Below are positions 52,601-60,126 of a stretch of DNA of 64,000 nucleotides, in pieces (position 1 is the stretch's first letter; each line of letters starts with the position of its first letter). Position numbers and translations under genes: made by a program. Source of the stretch: Symsagittifera roscoffensis. Taxonomy: Eukaryota; Xenacoelomorpha; Acoela; Convolutidae. The stretch is from assembly GCF_963678635.1 (NCBI RefSeq), contig NC_087066.1, forward strand, positions 68,333,477 through 68,397,476. The letters run 5' to 3'. The notes under the pieces were generated by a model, which was given only the letters and a program-made list of their open reading frames with translations, had not been told where the DNA came from and did no database searches.

Positions 52601-53980
52601 CTATTAGGCTGAAAATTAGAAATTAGATTTTGTTATTCCCGCTCCCCAGACTAACATGGGGCTTGGTGAATGGAGTTTATTAAAACATATTTGGTTGTGT
52701 TAGCTTAGAAGACTTCGGATGCGACAGCTTCTTGTTTTGCTTCTTTTGTTACGTCTACAATACTAGTGCATTTTTTTTGTTTGTTTGCATTGACTGTCTT
52801 TTCTACTTATTTATTTAATCTATTAAGTCTTGCAAATATTTAATTGAAACCAGTGAATTTAAATCTGTTGCTTGATTCAAGCTGAGATATTTTATGCGAT
52901 TTTTTAAATTGGAATTTTCATCTTTTTCAGATCTGCTTTTGCTTCGTTTACCTGACAGTTGGGCCATCAGCGATGTGTTATCGGGGATATCGTAGATAGG
53001 ATTAGACGCAGAACTCTCTGCTCTCATCTCCTGTTCAAAGTTAGTCCACTGGACCTAAAAAAATTATGCAGGTTCTTTTACACGCAATAAGCTGTTTAAC
53101 AGTTTTTTCAATTATATCTTGCCATGATTTTTTTGGGTGCTTCAAATTTAATTCAAAATCTAAATGAATTCGTGTTAAAGAAACTTTTTGTTCACTATTT
53201 TGATCGGTAAAAGTTGTTCCGACCACGCCATAAAGGGATCATTAGGATCAGCTTGTTTTTTTTTGGTGCACATATCGATTAAATCTTAGAAAGCTCGTAG
53301 GATTTCAAATGTGGAATCATAATAAAGGCTTTTTTTTGGTCTTATGTTCGATTGTAGTGTCAAGGAAATGGGTCTTGAGTTTTTCCGTTTTTCTGACTGA
53401 ACAAATTTCAAGACTGCGTTTCCAATCTGAATATTCCTCAATTTTTGAATTACATGAGCTATTAGCTTATCGCTTGTTTATCAAATCAGTCATCTTAAGC
53501 TATCGCACTATCTAAAAAACCGAGATTTTCACTTTCCGTTTTTGATCGTTTTTTTTTTGAAAATTCATTACGAGGCCAAACTGTGTATTTTCTGCATTCT
53601 AGGAGGAGAGGAGGATGTTAACTTGATCTAAGATTTCAATCTAGAGAACAGGTTCTGCTGATTTTGCCTGCGTCATTGGCTTAGGCCCTAATTTTTTGTT
53701 GAAAAAAGTAAGGGCCGTAAGAAAAGTTCTTTTTTTAATCAAATCTTGGTAGTTTTTTGAAAACCTTTCAACTTGTCTTGGAAACTACCCTCATAAATCT
53801 CGGACGCAGGGTCCAATCGAGAGAACAGATTGTCGGGATCTTCCCTAGATAAACTATTTCGCCCTAGATTTGGAATTTGATCGTTTGCGAAACTTTTATG
53901 GACTTGGGAAAAGTTCAGTTTTTGACATTTTGAACGTTTTTGAAACTTTTTCACCTCTCATGAAAACAATCCTGAGCCAT
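37521..53980 (-). CDS. Unrecognised 21-exon coiled-coil protein with C-terminal anchor
   Basis: I reconstructed this gene from splice sites. Exons, 5' to 3': 53980-53955, 53844-53789, 53284-53196, 53054-52952, 51328-51147, 50876-50746, 48901-48687, 48438-48290, 47966-47735, 47254-47105, 46606-46480, 46140-46013, 45679-45546, 45332-45180, 44894-44589, 44415-44248, 43957-43750 (or copy 41142-40935), 38555-38222, 38150-37966, 37884-37697, 37604-37521. All introns are GT/AG and all phases agree, giving 3348 nt and 1115 aa. The start ATG has A at -3 and G at +4. Order: polar N-terminus, coiled coil at about 130-740, helical exons 728-852, Cys-rich exon 853-964, hydrophobic tail near 1092-1110. I do not recognise the family. 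Weakest joints: acceptor of exon 5, donor of exon 3, and the last exon. Confidence 0.72.
37697..38150 (-). CDS. Exons 19 and 20: C-terminal helical segments
   Basis: Exon 19 (38150-37966) encodes CRTVQQIFNIIEECCPQFFE, a GGKGYSF turn and DRWWMSMEKPQLQ. Exon 20 (37884-37697) encodes ECIEQWYQHNPEEIKCVFRQ and a last helix ending in HAIARDIIQ. Acceptors are TTTCAG and TTTAAG; donors are GTAAGA and GTAAAT. Exons 16, 17 and 20 each have a helix-turn-helix look of similar size (HQLDPREITYIVE, FELDLAVGLEAIQ, QFNIHPSTQDIVAAL), which may be ancient repeats of one small unit; this is only an impression from eye alignment. Confidence 0.7.
38222..38555 (-). CDS. Exon 18: cysteine-rich segment
   Basis: This 334-nt exon encodes about 111 residues with 13 cysteines in its first ~95 residues, including the junction Cys shared with exon 17. 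They include a dense CEVHNTCDCGCHDKC cluster and earlier QDCGLEDKC and SRCDVPMC. Between them is a Ser/Tyr/Pro-rich linker (PQYHSSPSVGYNGYP). The exon ends with VRRKVFVSYPQLIDELR, a helical lead into exon 19. Cysteines this dense usually mean disulfides in an extracellular or lumenal module, or metal binding if cytosolic. The topology of the hydrophobic tail does not settle which. No signal peptide is seen at the predicted N-terminus. I know no family with this spacing. Confidence 0.75.
39213..39323 (-). pseudogene. Decayed partial copy of exon 18 (copy 1)
   Basis: About 110 bp resemble exon 18 at 38371-38483 in the same orientation, sharing GGTGGTTCACATGGCACATG, GGGTAACCATT, TAGCCAACT and GTGGGTTCGG. 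The encoded VGYNGYP and HVPCEPP motifs are still readable, but changes introduce a stop (CCATTAG in the reading frame) and there is no acceptor. It is a remnant of an older duplication in the intron upstream of exon 18. Confidence 0.75.
39324..39718 (+). pseudogene. Frameshifted coding-like stretch, copy 1
   Basis: Two overlapping plus-strand frames read as one protein-like stretch with a frame change near 39480: first NKFLQQIQFFNPRKSLALPE with a continuation through SLARNFSCDQ, then KTELEQLTTTTQATNDFWIG onward to YGFRVCSSAVFE. Composition looks less random than the surrounding AT-rich intron. No start codon or splice site of its own is clear. The 2-bp insertion relative to copy 2 moves its 3' end into another frame. 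Origin unknown; it could be a captured gene fragment or part of a mobile element. Confidence 0.3.
40344..40694. mobile_element. Non-autonomous TIR element, family A, copy 1
   Basis: A 351-bp element with inverted ends (left CCTCATGCGCGAA, right TTCGCGCATGAG) and outer ends GGTGGAATC and AATAGCCCCC. It is flanked by an exact target-site duplication GAGCGAAG (40336-40343 and 40695-40702; the flanking C would make it 9 bp). There is no coding capacity, so it would need a transposase in trans. The 8-9-bp duplication and G-rich termini would suit hAT-like or Merlin-like elements; I cannot decide which. It lies in the intron between exons 17 and 18. Confidence 0.85.
40935..41142 (-). CDS. Exon 17 duplicate (copy 1)
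   Basis: Same 208-nt exon as 43957-43750, with intact acceptor (TTTAG) and donor (GTGAGA), and encoding the same residues; the one difference noted in it is synonymous (GGC/GGA in QGMNSF). Exon 16 (phase 0 donor) can join either copy of exon 17, and either copy can join exon 18. Copy 1 is nearer exon 18. Which one is used cannot be told from sequence. Confidence 0.65.
41433..41581 (-). pseudogene. Truncated duplicate of exon 16
   Basis: This copy keeps the exon 16 donor and the frame EVIRSIKWEPTLDDVATLL, but the duplication breakpoint at 41581 removes its first 15 or so bases together with the CGCAG acceptor. The sequence upstream of the break is from the other end of the duplicated unit. 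Even with a cryptic acceptor, exon 17 ends in phase 1 while exon 16 begins in phase 0, so including it after the upstream exon 17 would shift the frame. It is probably skipped. Confidence 0.7.
42030..42140 (-). pseudogene. Decayed partial copy of exon 18 (copy 2)
   Basis: Same fragment as at 39213-39323, carried along by the 2.8-kb tandem duplication. One difference between the two is TAGCC versus TATCC near its left end. It shows that the exon 18 fragment was copied first and the larger unit duplicated later. Confidence 0.75.
42141..42535 (+). pseudogene. Frameshifted coding-like stretch, copy 2
   Basis: As copy 1, but without the 2-bp insertion, so the second frame runs on through SVHILQQSADVRPTQTGPTN to a TGA... 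region ending with SLCE and a stop at about 42533. The same internal frame change is present. Not recognised. Confidence 0.3.
43159..43509. mobile_element. Non-autonomous TIR element, family A, copy 2
   Basis: Same element as at 40344-40694, with the same GAGCGAAG flanks (43151-43158 and 43510-43517). It was copied by the tandem duplication rather than by a second transposition, as the flanking DNA is identical too. Confidence 0.85.
43750..44415 (-). CDS. Exons 16 and 17, complete copy of the duplicated helical exons
   Basis: Exon 16 (44415-44248) encodes DMGREEQREVIRSIKWEP and continues through TLLHQLDPREITYIVEQSL; exon 17 (43957-43750) encodes KVDSSDKCIQEEIIKQLFEL, a further helical stretch and FFPPQHPPC. 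Acceptor CGCAG, donor GTGAGT for exon 16; acceptor TTTAG, donor GTGAGA for exon 17. Reading straight past the exon 17 donor reaches a stop after SAATDA. I treat that as intron, because the GTGAGA donor leaves phase 1 and exon 18 starts with the matching two bases. The lower half of this stretch lies in the second copy of a recent tandem duplication. Confidence 0.75.
44589..50876 (-). CDS. Exons 6-15: long coiled-coil segment
   Basis: Ten exons encode about 575 residues dominated by Glu, Lys, Gln, Arg and Leu in heptad-like runs, for example REVASARDVCERQNKS, EFEEKEEALEKE and TRDEASRLREQIMTKDNE. Proline and glycine are nearly absent except around SSGAPSGPSMSD in exon 10, a likely break in the rod. 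Exons 14 (153 nt), 15 (306 nt) and 16 (168 nt) are phase 0-0. Donors are mostly strong (GTAAGC, GTAAGT, GTGAGT, GTAAGA). A coiled coil alone says only that the protein probably dimerises or scaffolds; no motor, kinase or other catalytic domain is visible. Confidence 0.8.
45019..45137. repeat. 32-bp minisatellite, about 3.7 copies
   Basis: Units start at 45019, 45051, 45083 and 45115 and read ATGAATTTAACGAGCTTGG followed by TGGTTTTTCTCGT, with single-base differences (ACC, ACG, TCG). It lies in the intron between exons 15 and 14 of the coiled-coil gene. Confidence 0.9.
46931..47115. repeat. ~68-bp repeat, three units, reaching into an exon edge
   Basis: Units begin at about 46931, 47000 and 47067 with AACT.A.T.GTTTT-like sequence, then GTATAAAATACT-like, ACTC(T)CATTCA and AATTGCATAACT. 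The third unit includes the exon 10 donor and the last bases of exon 10 (CTCACCTTCAGTGATG at 47100-47115), so the two others look like decayed copies of this exon-intron boundary. Confidence 0.55.
48902..50745. other. Intron 6, no gene seen
   Basis: A 1.84-kb AT-rich intron of the coiled-coil gene between exons 6 and 7. It has T- and A-rich runs and short open frames on both strands without coding character. No repeat family or RNA gene was recognised. Confidence 0.6.
51147..53980 (-). CDS. Exons 1-5: N-terminal region of the coiled-coil protein
   Basis: Exon 1 is only 26 nt and encodes MAQDCFHE plus two bases; with the first G of exon 2 these complete an Arg codon. Exon 2 encodes EDPDNLFSRLDPASEIYE. 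Exon 3 encodes ADPNDPFMAWSEQ with a KKK before it; its donor (ATA then GTGAAC) is weak but is the only in-phase choice I found. Exon 4 starts VQWTNFEQEMRAE and ends LMAQLSG. Exon 5 is His/Pro-rich at its start (HYAHAHPSAGTPVPN) and then becomes helical. Its acceptor, GGAG before GCCATTAC, is the only one that fits the phase left by exon 4, but it is not strong, so a missed microexon between 51330 and 52950 remains possible. Exon 2 could alternatively use a donor 21 nt later in the same phase. Confidence 0.6.
51941..52432. repeat. Imperfect inverted repeat (fold-back) in intron 4
   Basis: The left arm at about 51941-52133 and the right arm at about 52261-52432 are reverse complements with moderate divergence, separated by about 127 bp. 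Matching segments include TTCTCGCA, CAAAATTTTACCC, GGCTTTTTTAGT, ATCAAAAATTAC, CCCAAACTAC and CAAATTTATATC. A related fragment recurs at about 52560-52670 in direct orientation. Transcribed as part of the intron it would form a long hairpin. It may be a fold-back transposon relic. Confidence 0.65.
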
Positions 53981-54109
53981 TGTTTTAGTACAAATGTGTT
54001 GAATTTAAAATTAAGGTCAAAATAGTTATTTTTCAGAATTTTGGAGCGCACGGAAATTCAATTTGGTGCAGCTAAAGAAAGTAGTTTGATTTATCGAATT
54101 CGAATTCTT

Positions 54110-54822
54110 GGGTTTTATGCACAAAAAGGGTGAAATCCCTCATGCGCGAAGGACCGAATGCGCGAAAATAAAAATCAGATTTCAGTAATCTAAATTTTGG
54201 AAAGAAAGTAAGCATTTCCAGGGACTGGAGTATTGATATTGGCCGAATCTAAAAAAGGCAGAAATATGCAAAATCTTCAAATTTTTCATTGACCCCCGCA
54301 AAAGTGGGACAAATTTTACATTTCAAGGGTTTCGTAATGAAAGTAGCAAAATATCGCTTCATTCAATTCATTTTACGCTCATTCGGTCCTTCGCGCATGA
54401 GAATAGCCCCCCACAAAACGGCCCAAAATCAATGTTTACATCTAGAGTTAAAACTTATGCGGTCGAAACTGATTGGCTAATATTAGCCATTCAAATACAA
54501 GCAAAATGTTCAGGCAATTCAATCAAAACTTTCAGCAGCTTAAATATTAGCCAAAATTACCACAATGTAATGTGAAACTGTAGCTAAAATATATTTTTTT
54601 CAAGTAACTGATATTTGGCCCAGACAAAAAACATTTCGTAAAAGGGCTTCAGCAGAATAATTTTTTCGGCAACAATTTCATCGGGTTGAAAGTTAAATTG
54701 AAATGCTGGGTCATGTTGTTTGAGTGTCTGATTAGCCAATCAGATTCAACCGTATTACTTTGAGTTTGAGTTCAAGAAAGATGTAGAAATACCGATTTTG
54801 GGCCGTTTAGTGCATAATACCC
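54110..54822. mobile_element. Second TIR element, split by a family A insertion
   Basis: If the family A copy and one target repeat are removed, the left end reads GGGTTTTATGCACAAAACGG and the right end, reverse-complemented, GGGTATTATGCACTAAACGG, followed in both by CCCAAAATC. The arms remain recognisable for about 75 bp, down to CTGATTGGCTAAT. Flanks GAATTCTT (54102-54109) and GAATTGTT (54823-54830) form a 7/8 target duplication. Original length is about 421 bp with no coding capacity. The nesting shows it is older than the family A insertion. Confidence 0.75.
54128..54411. mobile_element. Non-autonomous TIR element, family A, copy 3
   Basis: A 284-bp relative of the elements at 40344 and 43159, sharing long internal stretches (TTTCAGTAATCTAAA, GGGACTGG, TTTCAAGGGTTTCGTAATGA). 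Its ends form a 22-bp perfect inverted repeat beginning CTCATGCGCGAAGG. Flanks CACAAAAA (54120-54127) and CACAAAAC (54412-54419) form a near-perfect 8-bp target duplication. It sits inside another TIR element and about 150 bp upstream of the start codon of the minus-strand gene. Confidence 0.85.
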
Positions 54823-55456
54823 GAATTGTTTTCTAAAAATCCACCAAATCCCACCCTCGAGAAAATCCTAGATCAGCCCCTGATTGTTATATTCAATTTT
54901 TATTGAAAAATAACCTGTTCTTAAGTAAGTAATTAGAAATCCTGAATTTTTGTCTACTGAATTAAGTTCTATAAATCTGGGTTTGGTTTGTCCGGTTGAA
55001 TAAACAATTAGGCAGTGAAGCATTAAAATCTATATTTGCGTCGACAGCTTTGTGATAAATATTTAAAAGGCCTGCGTCTATGACTTTAAAAATAATAATA
55101 AGCGTTTCTGTTTGTTTAAACATGAGTTTCAGTAGAAAGTATCTTGTGTTTTGCAGCCTCATATCCTGAATTTATGGCAGCAAGCAAAAACGTGCTGCCA
55201 TTTTGGTTTTTTCGCCATTCTATATTTCCCTTGAAACGAATTTTTGATTGAATCTTCAAAATACAAGCAATTGTTTGAGCGAATTGTTAGACTGAGTTGG
55301 TTTTTTAGTATCAACTAACATGGCCGCCTGTATTTTTCAGGCCTGTCTTTCCTTTTGTTCCACTGAAGCATATTTGCGTCTAGTGAGGTGATGTGAAAAG
55401 ATTTCAACTAGAGTGAACAATATACAATGAAATTTGATTATTAAGTTCTTTTAATA

Positions 55457-55747
55457 ATGCCGCCGATTATTTCAAAGCCATCAGCCATTTTCCCGGATTG
55501 CGAAACTAAAAATCACGGCAAATGTGAATTAACATCATCCCTTTTAGAAGAAAAGCCTCCGTCAGATTCAAATACTCCCAAACGCACCATCTCGGGAGTG
55601 GAATTCGTCGAACCTGGTAGGCCTGGAAGCTGTACCAGGGATTTGATCTCAAAAAGGGAATCTGTAGACATGGTGACCAGTAGTTCTTTCAATATTAACA
55701 TCGGACCTGTGTACAATGAACGGACGTTTCACTACAATGCGTACAAG
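55457..55747 (+). CDS. First coding exon of an unrecognised plus-strand gene
   Basis: An ATG in AATAATGCC context opens 97 codons that end exactly at a consensus donor (AAG then GTATGT) in phase 0. The peptide starts MPPIISKPSAIFPDCE and ends GPVYNERTFHYNAYK, with a Ser/Thr/Pro/Glu-rich, probably disordered middle (PPSDSNTPKRTISGV). It looks like the cytosolic N-terminus of a larger protein. The frame stays open past the donor to 55870, but that part reads as intron. No partner exon was found downstream in this window, so the first intron would exceed 8 kb and contain the LINE. It could also be a fragment of a dead gene. Confidence 0.5.
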
Positions 55748-56190
55748 GTATGTGAAGCAGCAATGACATGCATTGGTATTTTTTCTATTCTGAACACCTT
55801 AGGTCACGGTGTGAGTTGGCAATGTATAGATATTCGATTTTACTGCGCCAATTATGCTGAAAATTTTTGAGTATACTTTTTGTGCGTCCTTGATTTTATA
55901 TCGATAATCATTTAAAATTGGAGCGCAAGTGAATTGTGAAGTCAGCCAGTAGCGTTTCGGGATTCGACCCCTGACTACCCAAAGGGCCCCCCATTGGTAC
56001 AATTTTAAGACCTTTATTTTTGGCTGGCTGGCCCTAAATTTTTTTTTCAAAGGCAAATTTGGCGCCTATATGTACTAGTTGTAAATGGGGAGCGCGCGCC
56101 AATAAAATGCGCTTTTTTGGTCAAAACTGTCCAAAAAGTGCATTAGCCTAATTGTTGTGATAAACTTATTAAATAGTTTCAGAGACGGAG
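55748..56190 (+). other. Intron start before the LINE, nothing recognised
   Basis: This begins with the GTATGT donor. No repeat or gene is seen. A good acceptor-like TTAAATAGTTTCAG lies at about 56170, immediately before the first LINE bases I can support, so the exact 5' limit of the LINE is unclear. Confidence 0.5.
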
Positions 56191-57084
56191 ATGAAAACTG
56201 TTGATGTTGATGGTCCTCAAGACGAAATGTCCACGCTAAAATATCATGGTCAGACACCAATTTGCAGCTCAACGAACAAGAGACCCTTTATTGAACTCAG
56301 TCCCTGCGTAGAAGATAATGGTGCAGGACAACTAGACATTTCGAAGCAAGTGGAAGATGCAATTATTAAGTCAGTTAATTTGTTAATGCCGAAGATGATC
56401 GAAAACATAAAAGAACAAATCAAGAGCGTTGTTGAGACGGCGATTGGAACAGCCTTATCTAACTTGAAAAACGAAATGATGTTATAGACGAAAGAAGAGA
56501 TTTCCAAGCTGGAAAAGAGAGAAGCTTTGAGAACCCTATCAGAAGCGGAACTATTAGAAAGCTACAATCGTAGAGATAACGTGAAGATCATAGGCCTGTC
56601 AGAAACCTTGAGTAATGATGGAAAACGAGAACAAGTGGAAACAACAATCAATAAAGTAATAAGTGTTGGAGACGCAATTGACGCAAAGATAACCCATACC
56701 GATATTTCCATTGCACACAGGCTGTCAACCAGATCCGGCAGAGACAAGCCTGTGATTGTCAGATTTTCGCGGCGAATCAAAAAGATTGACCTTCTTCGCA
56801 AAAAACGAACTTTATCTCAAATTAATGGATTTGGTGATGTAAAGATATTCGAAGATTTAAGCACAGCGCGGGTTAACTTTTTACGTATTATGAAAACAGA
56901 CGAAAGGATTCAATCAACATGGACACGAGAAGGGACTATATATTTTATCTGGAAGGAAGATCAAAGAATCTATAAGATCAATGGACTTTGGGAGGGCGGC
57001 GACTTTCTGGATTACAGCATAGATAACGTGTTAAAGTGCTTTAACTGTGTTTTCGGGAATTCAAATGGACAAAGCGATCCTTGA
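56191..57084 (+). pseudogene. LINE ORF1 with an in-frame TAG
   Basis: The frame from ATG 56191 runs 98 codons (ending LSNLKNEMML), meets TAG at 56485-56487, and continues in the same frame for 198 codons to 57084. Before the stop it has a helical stretch (QVEDAIIKSVNLLMPKMIEN) likely to be a coiled coil. After it comes SYNRRDNVKIIGLSETL, the usual start of the RRM-like domain of L1-type ORF1 proteins, and a basic DKPVIVRFSRRIKKIDLLRK segment. This layout fits an ORF1 nucleic-acid chaperone. A single nonsense change is the only visible defect. Confidence 0.8.
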
Positions 57085-59935
57085 AAACAGAAAATATGAA
57101 TTCAGTGGTGCTAGTATCAATGTTAATTTTCTATTATCTAATGTTCGATCTATTAAAAAACACCAGGATGATTTAGAAGCACTTATAAGTAGTCTCGAGT
57201 CTCCTATTAATATTCTTTTCCTAACTGAAACGTGGTTAAATGAAAACGATAATATTAATATGTATAAAATCAAAGGCTTCCAAACCGTAATATCTAATAG
57301 TAGAAACACACGAGGCGGCGGGACCATGATTCAACTCGATGAAAAAGTTAATCTAATTGATAGGTTTGAATGTAGCTTACCTGAGTCTGTGGCAATACTG
57401 GCCGAAATTGGAGGCAATAAAATTGTACTAATTGTAGCCTACATACCACCTCGTTATGATAAAAATAAGTTTATCGAAGAACTGGATAAAGAATTAGAAA
57501 TACTTGCTCAAAAGAATATACCTATTGTATTAGCAGGTGATTTTAATATTAACACTCTCAGATTAAATAATCTCCAGCAATCATATTTAAACTCAATAAC
57601 AGCTAATGGCTTTGAGCTCTTAGCTAAAAGTACAACAAGGTTATGTGAATCGACTGAATCTTGCTTAGATCATTTCATAACCCGAAAAATTGATAACCCA
57701 ATCATTAGAGTGCTTGATAATGAATGTTTTTCTGATCACTATCCCGTAACTTTACAAACAGATTTCAATGAAAGGCTTTTCGATATAAATAATTCATACC
57801 GCGATATGTCGTTTCTTATGAAAGAGAAAACACTCAATCTTGTAAATAATGATAACATTGATGATGCTTATGAAGAATTTTATAAATGCCTATTTGAATC
57901 GGTAGAGTTATTTGCTCCTATACGAAATAAAACATTAAAAACTAAGTCAAACGCGCCATGGTTTAATAAAAAGGTCAAAATTTCGATTTCAAAAACGAAT
58001 CGACTATATAAAGTATGGAAATATGACAAATTGAATACCAAGAAAAAAGAAGCATTTATTCAAGAGCGTCATAAAGTTGAAAAACTAATAAGGGTAACCA
58101 AAAAAGAGTATTACTATAGCAGATTTAATAAATGTATTGGAGACTCGAGACAAATATTTAAAGTACTTAATGAAGTAACAGGTAAATCAACAAAGAGATC
58201 TCGTATTACAAATCTATCGGTTAATGGTGAGTATACATCAGATATCATATCAATATCTAATTGTTTTAATGAATATTTTGCCACAATAGGCGAAAAACTC
58301 GCTGACTCAATAAAGCCGGTGAATGAAATCTTGACTAATCATGATTCCGATAAATCAATTTTCCTTTTCAACTGTTCTTTTGTGGAAGTAATAAATACCA
58401 TAAACGATTTAAAACCCAAACAAACTTGTGGAATAGATGAGATCAGTAACTTGCTTCTGATTAGAAGTTGCTATGTCATAGCTCCATATCTTACATACTT
58501 ATGTAATTTGTCTTTCAATTCGGGCATATTTCCAAAAAATCTTAAACTGGCAAAAATCTTACCGCTTCATAAAGCCGAAAGCAGATCAGATATGAATAAC
58601 TATCGTCCGATTGCACTATTAAGTAGTATCAGCAAGGTTTTTGAAAAACTTATGCACTCTCGTATATACAATTATCTAGAAAAGTTCGACCTATTGTACG
58701 ATCGTCAGTTTGGTTTCCGTCAAAAATATGCGACAATAGATGCCTTAGCAGAATTGACTGAACGCATTCGGCTAGGCAATGATAAAATCTTTAATTGTAG
58801 TCTTTTTATTGATCTGAAAAAAGCTTTTGATACACTTGATCATAAAATCCTTTTGTCAAAAATGGAAAAATATGGAATACGTGGAAACTGCTATCATTGG
58901 TTTCAAAGTTATCTCTCGGAAAGACATCAATGTGTTCATATCAATGATTATACATCGGATTGGTTACCTATAAAAACCGGAATACCGCAGGGTTCGGTTC
59001 TAGGTCCTCTACTTTTCCTTATATATATCAATGATTTAGATGATCTAACTTCACATTCCGATGTTTTCCTATTTGCGGATGATACTAATATCACTAGCAG
59101 AAGCTCCAGCATCGAAATATTCCAAAATGACTTGACAAACGTCGCGAACTGGCTGTGTGCAAATAAATTAACAATAAACACTGACAAAACAACTGTAATT
59201 AGTTTTAATAAAAATAGAAGTGCTTCTAATATCGATATTAAACTACTTGAAACTGTGTATAAGCCTGAACCTTCCTGTAAATATCTAGGAGTTGTTTTAG
59301 ACAGCAAACTGTCATTTTTTCATCATATTCAAAAAATTAAAACAAAATTGGGTAGGCACTGCGGTGTTATTTCTAAGATGCGTCATTATGTTCCAAAGTC
59401 CATTTTATTAAAGTATTATCAGTCGAATATTAAGCCTGTAATACAGTACGGCATACTAGTCTATGGTGGAACCAGTTTTTCAAATTTAAACCAAATATTA
59501 ATTCTTCAACGGAAAATTGTTCGAATGATTTATTTCAAAAATAAATATGATAGCATAACGGAAACTCTGATAGTCAATAAGATTTTAACGGTTCATGAGC
59601 TATACATCTATGATCTGTTAAAGTTTTGCATTCGTTCTTTGAATCAAAAACATTCTACTCTTTTTTTGAATACAATGTTTTCTTTGAAACGTTACAGCTA
59701 CAACACAAGGAAATCCAAATATACTTCATTTGTTACCCATTGTTGTAAGAATAACACTAAAGCAAATTCACTGACTAATCGAGGTTCGAAATTACTTAAT
59801 TTGCTCAACGAGAATAATTTACTGCCCCAAAATATTGAAAAGATGACTAAAAATGAGGTAATAATTTTTATCCACAATTTTAGGGATAGCTTTATTCTGG
59901 GTAATTGCGATCTAACTAAATATATTTTTAATTAA
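57065..59935 (+). CDS. LINE ORF2: endonuclease and reverse transcriptase
   Basis: 956 residues from the first ATG; a GTG 18 nt upstream extends the frame but is not needed. The N-terminal APE endonuclease has N26 (LSNVRS), E55 (LTETW), Y126 (AYIPP), D159/N161 (GDFN) and D224/H225 (SDH). The central reverse transcriptase has NNYRPIALLSS, D583 in LFIDLKKAFD, GIPQGSVLGP and the catalytic F670-A-D-D673. The C-terminal part (CKYLGVVLDSKLSF onward) is the usual thumb and tail region, without RNase H. ORF2 nicks target DNA and copies the element's RNA there. It overlaps ORF1 by 20 nt in another frame, suggesting reinitiation or coupled translation. No frameshift or stop breaks it. Confidence 0.93.
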   Translation: MDKAILENRKYEFSGASINVNFLLSNVRSIKKHQDDLEALISSLESPINILFLTETWLNENDNINMYKIKGFQTVISNSRNTRGGGTMIQLDEKVNLIDRFECSLPESVAILAEIGGNKIVLIVAYIPPRYDKNKFIEELDKELEILAQKNIPIVLAGDFNINTLRLNNLQQSYLNSITANGFELLAKSTTRLCESTESCLDHFITRKIDNPIIRVLDNECFSDHYPVTLQTDFNERLFDINNSYRDMSFLMKEKTLNLVNNDNIDDAYEEFYKCLFESVELFAPIRNKTLKTKSNAPWFNKKVKISISKTNRLYKVWKYDKLNTKKKEAFIQERHKVEKLIRVTKKEYYYSRFNKCIGDSRQIFKVLNEVTGKSTKRSRITNLSVNGEYTSDIISISNCFNEYFATIGEKLADSIKPVNEILTNHDSDKSIFLFNCSFVEVINTINDLKPKQTCGIDEISNLLLIRSCYVIAPYLTYLCNLSFNSGIFPKNLKLAKILPLHKAESRSDMNNYRPIALLSSISKVFEKLMHSRIYNYLEKFDLLYDRQFGFRQKYATIDALAELTERIRLGNDKIFNCSLFIDLKKAFDTLDHKILLSKMEKYGIRGNCYHWFQSYLSERHQCVHINDYTSDWLPIKTGIPQGSVLGPLLFLIYINDLDDLTSHSDVFLFADDTNITSRSSSIEIFQNDLTNVANWLCANKLTINTDKTTVISFNKNRSASNIDIKLLETVYKPEPSCKYLGVVLDSKLSFFHHIQKIKTKLGRHCGVISKMRHYVPKSILLKYYQSNIKPVIQYGILVYGGTSFSNLNQILILQRKIVRMIYFKNKYDSITETLIVNKILTVHELYIYDLLKFCIRSLNQKHSTLFLNTMFSLKRYSYNTRKSKYTSFVTHCCKNNTKANSLTNRGSKLLNLLNENNLLPQNIEKMTKNEVIIFIHNFRDSFILGNCDLTKYIFN

Positions 59936-60044
59936 CGTTCCCCTTTTTTTCAATGCAGTGGTTAAATGCTACACGACAACCATATATGAGCTGCGAATAT
60001 ACCCTAAAAATATGAGCCTCCAAATCCTTGTAGTTTTCGAAATA

Positions 60045-60126
60045 TCGCTGTTTTTTTCTGTTTTTTTTGTTTTTTGTTTTTTTTTCTGTTTTTTTTTTTG
60101 TTTTTTTTTTTTTTGTTTTTTTTTTC
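60045..60126. repeat. T-rich low-complexity tract
   Basis: About 80 bases of T-runs broken by single G or C. It follows a fragment of the ~165-bp repeat family (GCCTCCAAATCCTTG, TTTTCGAAATATCG at 60011-60050). Confidence 0.9.

Larger units (their letters stand above)
53981..55456. promoter_or_regulatory. Divergent intergenic region
   Basis: The minus-strand coiled-coil gene begins at 53980 and a plus-strand gene at 55457, so this 1.5-kb stretch should hold both promoters. More than half of it (54110-54822) is two nested TIR elements. I could not identify a convincing TATA box or initiator in such AT-rich sequence. The rest, 54831-55456, shows nothing I can name. Confidence 0.45.

Noticed and set aside
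48948-59307. Minus-strand open frames inside the LINE (for example 58948-59307)
   Set aside because: They are antisense shadows of ORF2, which has clear endonuclease and reverse transcriptase motifs.
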